Shown piece after piece: positions 56,041 to 64,000 of a DNA stretch of 64,000 bases. The notes beneath the pieces were generated by a model, which was not told the origin of the DNA, did no database searches, and worked only from the letters and a program-made list of their open reading frames with translations. The position numbers and the translations under genes are program-made. Location of the stretch: assembly GCA_003313425.1 (NCBI GenBank), contig NHZP01000003.1, forward strand, positions 2,232,001 to 2,296,000, in the 5' to 3' direction. Source of the stretch: Pseudopyrenochaeta lycopersici (taxonomy: Eukaryota; Ascomycota; Dothideomycetes; Pleosporales; Pseudopyrenochaetaceae). How positions within the stretch are numbered: position 1 is the first letter of the stretch; each line of letters begins with the position of its first letter.

Positions 56041-56669
56041 AATCTCACTAGCCACTTTCACTTTGCACGTCCTGCACTCGATCAACGTGTGGCGAGGCTC
56101 AACGTTATATTGGCTAATCTTATCACGTAGGAGATCAAAGTAGAGGGTATACTTTGCTCCTGAATCAGCCTGGTGGCGCGATCGATCGATCCCAGTTGCC
56201 CACTTTGAGATGAGCTCAGCCTTATGATTCTCGACGTAGCGATCAACCCAGTGTACGCCAAGCTCTTTTTTTTTAGCAATCTGTGAGCCAAAGCGTTGTA
56301 TCATAGGCCTAGTAGGGGGTAAGCCTTGCTTTTTAAGGCGTTCAATGTAGCGTAGGAGCTCCTGCTCTTGGTAGGGGTGGAGAGCCTGATGATTTTCTGC
56401 CTTGGTGTTGCGTGAGGCTGAGACGCCTTGGTGTCTCCGCGCGAGCGTTGTACGATTACAACGATACTTTTTTGCAATTTCTCGATAACTTAATTTTTCT
56501 CCAGGCTTCAACAATTCTATAGCTGCAATAGCAGCCTCAATTGAGCTCATATTGGTGGAGTTATCTCATGTTGAAGTTTTGTGGTTGCCAGGGAGGGGTG
56601 GCTCGCTACGCCTGGCTCGTTACGCCGTCCACCTCGGTAGCGCGGAAGAAACTTTGTTACTAGTACTGT
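56041..56669 (-). mobile_element. Truncated pogo-type element abutting a Tc1-type terminus
   Basis: The right edge is the 29-bp terminus gcggaagaaactttgttact plus agtactgta, the same as that of the Tc1-like copies at 11173-11201 and 19416-19444. Just inside lie GTGGACGGCGTAACGAGCCA and GGCGTAGCGAGCCA, a doubled motif like the pogo TIR at 850. Then comes a pogo transposase N-terminus. The simplest reading is a pogo element inserted at the TA next to a Tc1-like end, with everything on the far side lost. The left end is truncated near 56041. Confidence 0.65.
56050..56550 (-). pseudogene. Pogo/Tigger-type transposase, N-terminal third only
   Basis: ATG at 56550. Psq-type helix-turn-helix: ELLKPGEKLSYREIAKKYRC then NRTTLARRHQG. 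The CENP-B-type DNA-binding domain follows (LHPYQEQELLRYIERLKKQG, then IQRFGSQIAKKKELG and KWATGIDRSR). The frame is open for more than 160 codons without a stop, but homology ends near NVEPRH and the DDE core is absent. Its ATG overlaps the TGA of the neighbouring receptor frame (ATGA at 56547-56550). It cannot transpose, though a DNA-binding fragment could be made. Confidence 0.82.
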
Positions 56670-58232
56670 AACTCCTCTTGCATGACTGTCTCGCCGAAGA
56701 CTTGCTTGACTTGGGTACTCCAGCATCTCAGTTTGTTCAGCGCTTCGCTCGCGTTGCTCTTCGCGGAAAGGCGGCCGCGTTACTGCCTCACCAGATTCGG
56801 AGTAATTGCTCATTGAAGATTCGACGAGGCTGGAGTCGCTGCGCATATTGTGATGGGTATGAGGTGTCATAGAATTATGGGACCTGAGGCTTCTCATGAA
56901 GCTTTGCCTGCCTTCCGTCTTGTTCCTGCTATTATTGGTGTCCAGTGATACGTTGATCCAAGACCATGACTTGCGCCGCTCCCGCTGCGATGTTCGGTTG
57001 CTTCGACTCCGCGATGAGATATGCAAGAGAAACTCGTTCACCCTCACCGCCAGGAGCCTGATGAGTATACGGATAGACGGGAGCGATACGCAAGCGAAGC
57101 CAGCGGCGAGTTCGAGCTCCGTCCATACAGTGAGAGGAACGTAGTCCCACGTTGGGTCGATCGAGATCTTGAAGGCAAGAAGTGTTTGGAGCCGAATAAT
57201 TGTGGCTATACAGCCAAACGTTCCAATCGTGAACATCAAACCAACAGCAATTTTGCGATATCTCTTCATCTGCAAATTCCGGATAAATACTAAGGGCAGT
57301 ATCAGCAACATGATGTCCTGCACGAGAGCGCTGGCTGAAGTCGCATAAGCGAGTGCCTGAATATCCATGCATTTGCCTTTGATGTTCTGATTCCAGAACG
57401 ACTGGACTGGTGTGCAGGCGAACGTCGTGAGGAAGAAGATGACAAGGCTGTTCACGATGATGTAGGCAAGTATTATGTACGCGGAGATCTCGAAGCGTCG
57501 CGTCTTAAAAATTTCGAGGTAGAATAGGATTAGCGAGACTTTAATCATGCCGAGGACTATCACGTAGGTTGACCAGGAGATGAAAACTATCTACATTAGT
57601 ATAGGAGCATACAAGAGGGATCCGTGGCTTACAAAAGCGTAAGATGGGAAGTAGCGTGCCGTCTTCGAGGTTCCACAAATGGTTCCCGAACCCCATCTTC
57701 GTCATAGCAAGAACGCAACCGAGGGGGACGGCGACCAAAAGGAGAGCTGCGATCACGATCCAATCATCCAGCGCTAGGCGTTTCGATACCAGCTTTCCGG
57801 CTATTCTCAGAGTAACGAAGAGAAATGCCATGGAGTACACGATGCCGGTGTACAGGAACACTTCCTTTCTTTTCGACTCTTCTGAGAGATGACAAATATC
57901 CGCCTGCACCCTCGCTGTGCCCAGGTTGTCCGCCATGGTGCAGTTGGCGAGCATGCACGCGGCCAGCGTCTGCACAAGCCCGTCATTGTTGCATACGCAA
58001 TCGAAGTCCTCCAAGCCGCATCCGCTTGTCGGCACAGTAAGAAATAGGCATTGTATCTAAGTAGTAATTAGCGAAAAAGGCCTCGTCACCTGCGGGCATG
58101 ATTTCTTCGACTTACGCCACAAGGTGGGATCTCTGCGAGACCTAGCTGGCGAGACTCCAAATTCGACCCCAGGGCCCTAGCGTTAAAAAATGTCATCAAA
58201 AACAGGACTGTGATGAGCGCACGACTACCCAT
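56547..58232 (-). CDS. CFEM-domain seven-TM receptor (Pth11-like) with a transposon-derived C-terminus
   Basis: Three exons, 58116-58232, 57633-58056 and 56547-57586 (introns 58057-58115 and 57587-57632), give 526 codons. ATG 58232 (context CAACCATGG) starts a signal peptide MGSRALITVLFLMTFFNARA. The CFEM domain has all eight cysteines, from IPPC and QC to SGC, FDC, VC, AAC, ANC and DIC. Seven membrane segments follow, including FLYTGIVYSMAFLFVTLRIA, a DDWIVIAALLL helix and the GFACVSLPSIRILIRLL end, then a Ser/Arg-rich cytosolic tail. Members of this family sense surface cues at the plasma membrane. The last 40 codons (56669-56547) come from the transposon terminus and its flank, replacing the native tail after about DSHARGV. 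The frame is open 438 nt further upstream to ATG 58670; that N-terminus would bury the signal peptide, so it is less likely. Confidence 0.85.
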
Positions 58233-58670
58233 GGTTGCAAAGGGCTCCCTCCGTACACGAAAAGGAACATGCCGAGTACTGTTTGCGGTTGGGACATCCC
58301 GTGGAGAAAAGGCATTTTCCATAGCCTCATTCGTCGAGTTCCCGATCGGTATGGTTTCTACTTCCTCGATTTTGACCCGGGGTGGAGAAAGCTCGTGTAT
58401 GAAAAATGGCTGTCTAGGTAGGAAGTCGTAGGTCCCCTGGCTTTCTTTGGCCAAGTCGATGCCGAAGAAATTCCAACCATCAGCACGGTGCGTCCGTTGG
58501 ACTCCAGTACAGTTGTTCAAAGAGGAGGCTTGGTCAGTGTTTCCCTCTACCCATGCATCCTTGCACTTAAACGCGTTGGGGCCGGTTATGACGGGCCAGC
58601 GATCTAAATCGATGTCCAGCGTCTCCAAATCCTGAGGATTAGCGAGTCTTCTACTCTCGGGTTTGGACAT
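58233..58670 (-). other. In-frame open extension upstream of the receptor start
   Basis: 146 codons without a stop from ATG 58670 to the receptor ATG 58232, in the same frame. The product would contain WPVITGPNAFKCKDAW and NCTGVQRTHRADGWNFFGID. It is hydrophilic with no recognised domain. It may be 5' UTR, an alternative first exon, or a remnant of another gene fused upstream. Confidence 0.4.
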
Positions 58671-59338
58671 GTTGAGTGATTGGGGAGAGAATGATATAAT
58701 ATGTTAAAGTAGGGAATTGAGATGCTGATGTATCCAAAGTAAAGAACGAATAGTTATGCTCTGTTCATCTCGGAGACAATGTCCCCCTCTTGATATACAA
58801 ACCAAACTCAACAATCCTTCTGGCAGACGTGACCTCACCTTTTTAGCTTCAAGGTTGCATAATAGGACTACTGTTGGGTTTAATCATTTGGGACCAATGC
58901 TTTGCCAGCACTGCAAAGCGTTCTTCAAGCTGAGCGTCGCTTATGGCAACCGCGCATCCACTGAAGCCAGACAAAGACAACCAGATCAAGTCAGCCGTAC
59001 GGGCTGTAAAAGCCAGCTGAGCCTAAAGTATAAATGATCAAGGATAATTCAGCCGTTGTGAGTCCCTGCGTTTTTAGTTGCTCACCTGCAGCTGCGAGCC
59101 ACCTTAGCTTCCTTAGGCCAACCCGATAATGATCTGTGCAAGCATTTTGTCACTGTCAATCGTGGCATGATAGTGCACTATCCTAGGAACTCTATTTGAA
59201 TGTCAGCAGATCCACATTACGTAGAAGTACTGGCGAAGCTATGGATCCGGCGGTCATCACGACGAGCCCCGCTTGGCACGATCATGTAGTGACTGGCGAC
59301 ACGCAAGCGAAATCGTCCGACCCTTCTACTCTCACGAT
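58671..59338. other. Intergenic, nothing certain
   Basis: Upstream region of the receptor gene. A 93-codon plus-strand frame (58756-59037) includes MLCQHCKAFF, faintly like the start of HET-domain proteins, but the rest does not agree. Confidence 0.35.
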
Positions 59339-59565
59339 CTACTATGGTATCAGGCATAAATAGTATAGGTAGTCGATACATATAGCGGTAAAAGCGGAAT
59401 AAGGAAAAGCTGTTACCGTAGATCTTACACCAATCAACCAAGTCCAGCGTGCTTATTCTTCTCAGATTCTGCCCCGTGCACCGTTAATAACGGCTAAGTA
59501 GGGTATTTTGACACACCAGCCACCGCGCGGTCCACCTACACTACTTATGCCTGATACCACAGTAG
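59339..59565. mobile_element. 227-bp MITE-like inverted-repeat element
   Basis: Termini CTACTATGGTATCAGGCATA (left) and, read inward from the right, CTACTGTGGTATCAGGCATA extend about 34 bp. The few differences are G in one and A in the other. The interior (59373-59531) is non-coding. No convincing target duplication (acgat/acgta). The family is unknown. Confidence 0.65.
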
Positions 59566-59930
59566 ACGTATCCAGCCATCAATAAGAGGGACAATCCTCT
59601 CAGTAGCTCTCCTTATTAATACTCTTCCACTCCTTCTCCCAGAATAGACAAGGCCCTTTAATGTACTTAGTGAATGAGAGCAAATAGCTCCAGCCGGACT
59701 AGGATCAATACGGAAACGATCGTGGGAACACTGGGAAGGATTCACCAGGCAGTATGCAGGCTACATTCGCCGAGGGCTATCAAGACATGGCTGCAGGGTG
59801 AGTGCAGGCCATAAGCGTTCGCCAGAGCATTGTAGCTCGAGATAAAACGTTTCTGTCCAGCGGCTAACGTCAGACATGTCGACAATCAAGCCGATCAAGC
59901 CTCGGCTTCAAACTTGGCTTGAGGCTTGTT

Positions 59931-61140
59931 CTAGTATTGCAAACTTGACTTGTTCGGCTTAGTAGCTTGATAGTGGCTTGATAGTTTGGTGTATTGTAGA
60001 TTGCTTGCCCATATAAATTGCTCGCTGTCCTGATCCCAATCGCATAAACCGTACATAGCCTCTATCTCAGCATCAGCTATTGTTGCCCTAGTAGCACTGT
60101 TACCTTGATCTGAGCCAGCTTTACGCCACCGTCTAACGCACTGTATAGCAGCTAGTAACTGAGGTTTGATTGATCGCCTTCGGGGTTCAAGAAGGTCGCC
60201 AAGTTCACTAAACATACGCTCGCACTCACAACTTAAAGCTGGTATAGAGAGGACGTCAATCGCTAGCTTGCTAAGGTTAGGGTAGCAACTGCGCAGCCCT
60301 AACCAGTATTTTATTGGGAACTTGGCGTGATCATAGTCCTTCTCCACCCTTAGCTCGCATTTCTTCCACCTCTCGAACTCATCTAGTTCGCCCACGTTAT
60401 TGGTGACGCTGGTGCTGGGGTCGATGACGCTATCGATAGCGTCGTCCATGTCGCTAGAGATGACCTTTGGCCGCTTTGCTGAGTGCGGCAGGATGTTGTA
60501 ATCAGCCCATAGCGCGTGGAACGCGCGGTTGTTTGCCTTCAGCCACTGTAGCTTGTCACTCCATGAGGTGTCGCAGTATGGCTTATAGTATGGATGGAGT
60601 ATCGTGGCCGCGTAGTATGCTGGAGAGAGGTTGAGCTTAGAGTAGTACTTGCTGGCTTTTGCCCAGGCGGCTCTAAGGTTAATTGCTAGATGATCTTCAG
60701 GGGCCTCGTTATGCGCGTTATAGTCAACCGCCTCGTAATACTTGACGCGCTGCTCGTAGTAAGTTAATATATACTCAAATACTGGGATAATGTCAGCTAT
60801 AGAGCCATAGCGACCGCTTCTGCCGCGACCTTCAAGACGCTTTGTTGCTGACTTCAGCGGCTTCAGCACATCTATATATTCGGTAACTACTGCCCAATCA
60901 GCAGCTGTTAGTCCGTCAGACCGCATCCACGGCTGCACGTCGGGCAGTTTGTTGCCTCTGCTTATCGCGTACGTGTCTTCGTCTCGCACGCGTCGTATAT
61001 GGTGGTTGGCGTATGCGTTAACAGCCGACTGCAGTTTGACAGCACGTTCAAAAGCGGAGTGGTACGAGTTCCAGCGCGTAACAACTGGCTTGACTGGTTC
61101 AAGTATTTTGCGATCCTCAGCGGTGTTGACAGGTCTAGAA
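59931..61140 (-). pseudogene. hAT transposase, C-terminal part
   Basis: Open for about 400 codons from near 61140 to TAA/TAG at 59931. It starts within the catalytic region (VVTRWNSYHSAFERAVKLQ near 61075), then WAVVTEYIDVLKPLKSATKRL and LRAAWAKASKYYSKLNLSPA, where the third catalytic region and the YYAATILHPYYK block lie. It ends with the hAT dimerisation domain (YWLGLRSCYPNLSKLAIDVL, then IPALSCECERMFSELGDLL). The N-terminal BED finger and first catalytic aspartate are missing. Upstream, 61140-61215 keeps an open frame over unrelated gagaccga repeats. No stops inside, so it was truncated recently. Confidence 0.85.
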
Positions 61141-61435
61141 AGTACGGTGATATCTGATCGGAGAGACCGAAATTTTAGACTTTCGGTGAGACCGAGAAGA
61201 TCGGATTGACCGTCGGCCAGACCGAAGAGCTGAAGTTGAGACCGCAGATATAAAGACTAGGCTGCGCTCTAAAGAAAGAGATAGAGATAACTCACAAATA
61301 GAGATAATTCAAAGTCTATTGAGAATTGCATCACATGTGCCACGTATCTGAGTACTCATACCAACAATTTGAACCTTACTTTACAGCACAAGTACATAGT
61401 CAATATATTATTTTTATGTGCGCATCTTTCTCAGC

Positions 61436-61651
61436 ATGTCCAGAAGTGGTATTCTGAATATCAGTACCCCTAAAAAAGCTCGCATACGTGGCACTGCTGA
61501 CTTCAATGACGCAATGGGCATCCCATACTATCATACCGACTTATTTAAGTTCTACGGCGTCTCAAAACAGCAGGGCTGGGCTATACACAAGGAGGGAAGA
61601 GAAGAGGAGGTTCCAGATAATCTAGCAGAGATGGCTTTTGACAGAACTCAC
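61436..61651 (+). pseudogene. N-terminal fragment of a fungal DDE transposase
   Basis: ATG 61436 begins MSRSGILNISTPKKARIRGT, then GIPYYHTDLFKFYGVSKQQGW. This is the helix-turn-helix-like start I recognise from a class of fungal Tc1/mariner-superfamily transposases (STPKRARVQG-like). The frame continues to 61651, where the hAT-type terminus begins and cuts it off. Only about 72 codons remain. Confidence 0.4.
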
Positions 61652-61848
61652 CAGACTTGCCAACAAGCAAGCGGCTTGCAAGCACTTGCTTGATCGGCTT
61701 GATTATATAATCGTTCCATCAAGTCAAGTCTTTGAATGAGGATTTTGGTGTCAAGCCAAGCTACGATGCAAGGCTTGCTTGATCGGCTTGGTCGGCTTGA
61801 TGTTTTAGAGCCGGTGCTGTATTCTTGGCTTGCTTGTTGGCAACTCTG
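61652..61848. repeat. 197-bp unit with hAT-type inverted termini
   Basis: Starts CAGACTTGCCAACAAGCAAG and ends GGCTTGCTTGTTGGCAACTCTG, nearly perfect inverted repeats of about 21 bp. Several CTTGATCGGCTTG words lie inside. It could be a non-autonomous hAT MITE or the right end of the 59872 element. No 8-bp duplication is seen. Confidence 0.6.
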
Positions 61849-61951
61849 CTCGCATTGTAGTAACTAACTCAAGTGACCAAACACCACAGCTACAGCTAAG
61901 ATAAAGGTACCTCAGAGGAACCACACTTCGACCATACTCACGTTGACAAGA

Positions 61952-62150
61952 ATGAATACCCCATGGAGAACCAAGAAGCTCGATGCCGTTCTCCCCATTG
62001 TGTCTCAAGCTTATTCAGAGTTCTCCAAACCACCGAACATCAACATCGAAAATTTTGTAGGCTTTGTGAAAGTTCCTGTGGGCTTGGCTGGGCCTCTGCG
62101 GATTCAGGCGGCTGAAGAGACGGACGACAATTTCTTCGCTCCGCTGGCTA
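61952..62150 (+). pseudogene. 5' fragment of an HMG-CoA reductase-like gene
   Basis: ATG 61952 starts MNTPWRTKKLDAVLPIVSQA, followed by NINIENFVGFVKVPVGLAGP and FFAPLA. The segment ENxxGxxxxPVGxAGPL followed by an F-x-PLAT word is the substrate-binding entry of HMG-CoA reductase (mevalonate pathway). Homology stops at about 62150, where TxEATLVAS should follow; the remaining catalytic domain is not downstream. This is a truncated duplicate or rearrangement relic, not a working enzyme. Confidence 0.6.
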
Positions 62151-62514
62151 AGGCAAGATGCTGCATGTCAGTTCGCCGCCACTCAATAATCGAGAGACGC
62201 ATCTCTACGATATCGCGAAGTGACTCCGGGCTGATCGTCTTGCGTGAACTGTAAATGTGAGCGGACGATGAATGGAATCGTACCGAGAAAGGGAGTCCAC
62301 TGCCTGTAAGATGCCTATCAAAGTGGTGGTTGCTCTTTCAGACCCATGTATCACGCTAGCAAGGGATGGCCGCCACCATTGATGACCGCGCTAGAAATCA
62401 CGCTGGCAGCGACTGTGTGGGATAGCCATGAGCCAGTCCACGATAGATGGTAGGTCAACTGTGATGATACTCTTCAGCGGTTACGCTTGGCACAACTGCA
62501 ATGCCATTGCCCGT
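62151..62514. other. Intergenic, nothing recognised
   Basis: Between the HMGR fragment and a LINE fragment. No motif on either strand. Confidence 0.35.
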
Positions 62515-62670
62515 ATGCTGTACCGATAACAGCGCCGACTGCGAAGTCCGAGAAGATCGCATGCTGGCTGCTAGTGTTGGGAAGCTTTTCTCGCCGAGAG
62601 CTATACACGGCGGATCCTGTAGTTGGTTGGCGGCCTCGCTGATGGCAAACAGTCCTGCAGTCTTGTTGAG
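62515..62670 (-). pseudogene. Second LINE RNase H fragment
   Basis: About 130 bp resemble 54065-54195 (shared words agcgccgactgcg, tccgagaagat and gcggcctcgctgat). It is therefore a piece of the same LINE family's RNase H region on the minus strand. Heavily decayed, without ends. Confidence 0.65.
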
Positions 62671-62722
62671 GGTATGTTCCTTAAGTTACCATGAGTATGG
62701 AGCGCATGATGAGCGAAGGTCT

Positions 62723-63320
62723 TCACAGGGAATGCAATGAGAAAGCGACAAAGTCCGGTAGGTATCGACAGAAGCATTGAGCCCACTCTTCAAAGTACGG
62801 AATTTGGTGCTCCTCGAGGTACTTTATGAGTGTTGGGTATGCTGAATAGTCTCTCAAAATGCTCCGCCATCCGCCATTGAACTGCTCCTCAGTCTCCTTG
62901 CCAACAAGGTCATGCCAGCGCTGTATGAAACCAGTACGGTCTTCTTCGATCTGGTCTTTCTCCGTGTCTGTATTCGCCCTACGAACATCCCATGCCTTGA
63001 TAGCTTGCGCTTGAACGTTCTGGTTGATGTGCCAAATGCAGAGCCGCTGGTGAACGTCCGGGTATAGAGCGCGGAGAGCTGCCTTTAGGGCAGCATCATG
63101 GTCAGTGACGAAGCGCCTAGGGACCACCTCTAGCCACTCGAACAGCTCCTTCATTGCTTGGATATGCCAGCCGTAGTGTGCGGGGTCCTCGCCAGCCATA
63201 AAGCCAAAGCAGCTATTATACACTTTCTTATGGCAGGTATCACCTACAGCATGCAGAGGGGCATGTCAAACTGGTTGTTCTCGTAGGTAGCCTTAATCTG
63301 GACGACGTCAGCCGTATACC
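62723..63320 (-). pseudogene. Mutator-like (MULE) transposase fragment
   Basis: Minus strand: ATYENNQFDMPL near 63290 (the family's TYKTNRYKMPLL), then a frameshift. FGFMAGEDPAHYGWHIQAMK follows near 63190, then RRFVTDHDAALKAALRALYP (near 63110) and RLCIWHINQNVQAQA near 63040. These are the MULE-domain landmarks in order, including the aspartate of VTDHD and the C-x-W-H motif. The later FNGGWRSIL segment also fits. The C-terminal zinc finger and the N-terminal FAR1 region are missing or out of frame. Confidence 0.85.
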
Positions 63321-64000
63321 AGCCGTGGTTATAGCTAAAGGGAAGGTGTTCCAGAACGTCTGCATGCAGGAGCCCCAGAAGTCCCTGTCAAGCTGGATCA
63401 CGCTAGTTGCGACCGTCCATCCGGCCCGGAGCTGGGGATGGCGGCGACAAGGCCTGCGGGCTTGGGTCTGATTGTTGGGGCACGGGAGGGGATGCTGTCT
63501 TAGCCCTGGGCGCGCGTTCGCTGCATTTTCGCATCCCGCTGAGCGCACACCGTGGATCCGTAGTCTCTGCAGGCTGATCCTGTGCGTCGCTGCTTGATGG
63601 CCGCGACTGCTCGCTGAAACCCCAAGGGATGTGGCCTCCACCTTGCCTCCAAGCAGAGCTGCCAATGGCAGACTTTGAATCCACTTGCAGAATTTTTCCT
63701 CGCGTTTACTCACATTCTATGAGCAGAGCCATCATGTAGAGAGAGCGACATCGCTAGCCCCGGCATATTCCGGTCGTCCTGTTGCGGAACTCGATGGGCT
63801 GAGTGGCTAACGCAGACCGCGTTTGATTTGGCAATGACTCTTGGTTTAATATTGGGTCCACTTGCCTCGGGGTGTCTTGGAAAATCCGGTGTGCATGACT
63901 TGGAGCCTTGGCACAATGCCAACTGCCCCCTACACCGATCTGACACCGCCACAATTCCAGCAGTATGGGAAACTTCCATTGGCACGGACTCCAAGCACAA
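63321..64000. other. Unassigned sequence at the right edge
   Basis: Overlapping minus-strand frames of 90-160 codons exist, Pro/Ser/Arg-rich, but none shows a motif and they conflict with one another. Part may be upstream MULE sequence. Confidence 0.35.

Larger units (their letters stand above)
59872..61848 (-). mobile_element. hAT element remnant, composite
   Basis: The left end CAGACATGTCGACAATCAAGCC and the right end, read inward, CAGAGTTGCCAACAAGCAAGCC agree at 17 of 22 positions. Both are followed by subterminal CAAGCCGATCAAGC words, a typical hAT layout. Inside are a hAT transposase C-terminal part (minus) and, unexpectedly, a fragment of another transposase (plus). The 8-bp target duplication expected for hAT is absent, so the two ends may not belong to one insertion. 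Confidence 0.6.

Noticed and set aside
58756..59037. Possible HET-domain protein start (MLCQHCKAFF)
   Set aside because: Only a few residues look right; the rest lacks HET motifs and no splice path extends it.
63240..63713. 157-codon frame that might be a separate gene
   Set aside because: Arg/Pro/Ser-rich shadow-like composition, conflicts with a second frame and overlaps the MULE fragment; no motif.

Overview
The window is a piece of a filamentous ascomycete (Pezizomycotina) chromosome. The evidence is short GT-AG introns (46 to 82 bp) with CTAAC/CTAAT branch sites, a CFEM-type Pth11-like receptor, a Dal5-type MFS permease, a DUF7872-like secreted protein, and several transposon families scarred by C-to-T/G-to-A changes typical of repeat-induced point mutation (RIP). 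The exact genus cannot be read from the sequence; Eurotiomycetes is a guess. Only about five host genes are present and three are apparently intact: an MFS transporter (6093-7788), a DUF7872-type secreted protein (19655-20979, minus) and a CFEM/7TM receptor (56547-58232, minus). A secreted CBM19-like protein runs off the left edge. Decayed host genes are a GH53 galactanase, a fungal lectin-like beta-propeller and an HMG-CoA reductase fragment.

Layout. 1-5 kb: end of the secreted gene, a complete but dead Fot1/pogo element (850-2694) and a dead piggyBac-like transposase. 6-9 kb: MFS gene and plain intergenic DNA. 9.8-19.4 kb: two copies of one Tc1-like element, the second heavily RIPed and carrying a 407-bp MITE, with a lectin pseudogene, a solo LTR and a GH53 pseudogene between them. 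19.6-21 kb: DUF7872 gene. 22-53 kb: a nested retrotransposon pile. Copia-D (22065-24862, holding a solo LTR) and copia-C (25516-26913) flank gypsy G1 (about 26.9-52.9 kb). G1 holds a Tc1-like element (31758-33089) and gypsy G2 (33707-51344, TSD GTTAC). G2 in turn holds copia-B (43156-48383, TSD AGTAG) and copia-A (36770-42012, TSD AATCT). Copia-A has identical 174-bp LTRs and open gag and pol frames, so it is young and was inserted after the surroundings were RIPed. 54-56.7 kb: LINE remnant with a MITE, and a pogo remnant abutting the receptor gene. 58.7-64 kb: MITE, hAT remnant, HMGR fragment, second LINE fragment and MULE transposase fragment.

Most notable observations: (1) in copia-A gag and pol share one frame and are separated by a single UGA followed by CUAG, the best-known eukaryotic readthrough context; stop-CUA-GA is kept at the same place in copia-B and copia-D. 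(2) G1 carries a RIP-decayed reading frame of about 300 codons, antisense to pol, between pol and the 3' LTR. (3) The last 40 codons of the CFEM receptor are supplied by a transposon terminus. (4) Pogo-type termini in this window share a doubled subterminal motif. (5) G1's 3' LTR region contains an internally inverted LTR copy.
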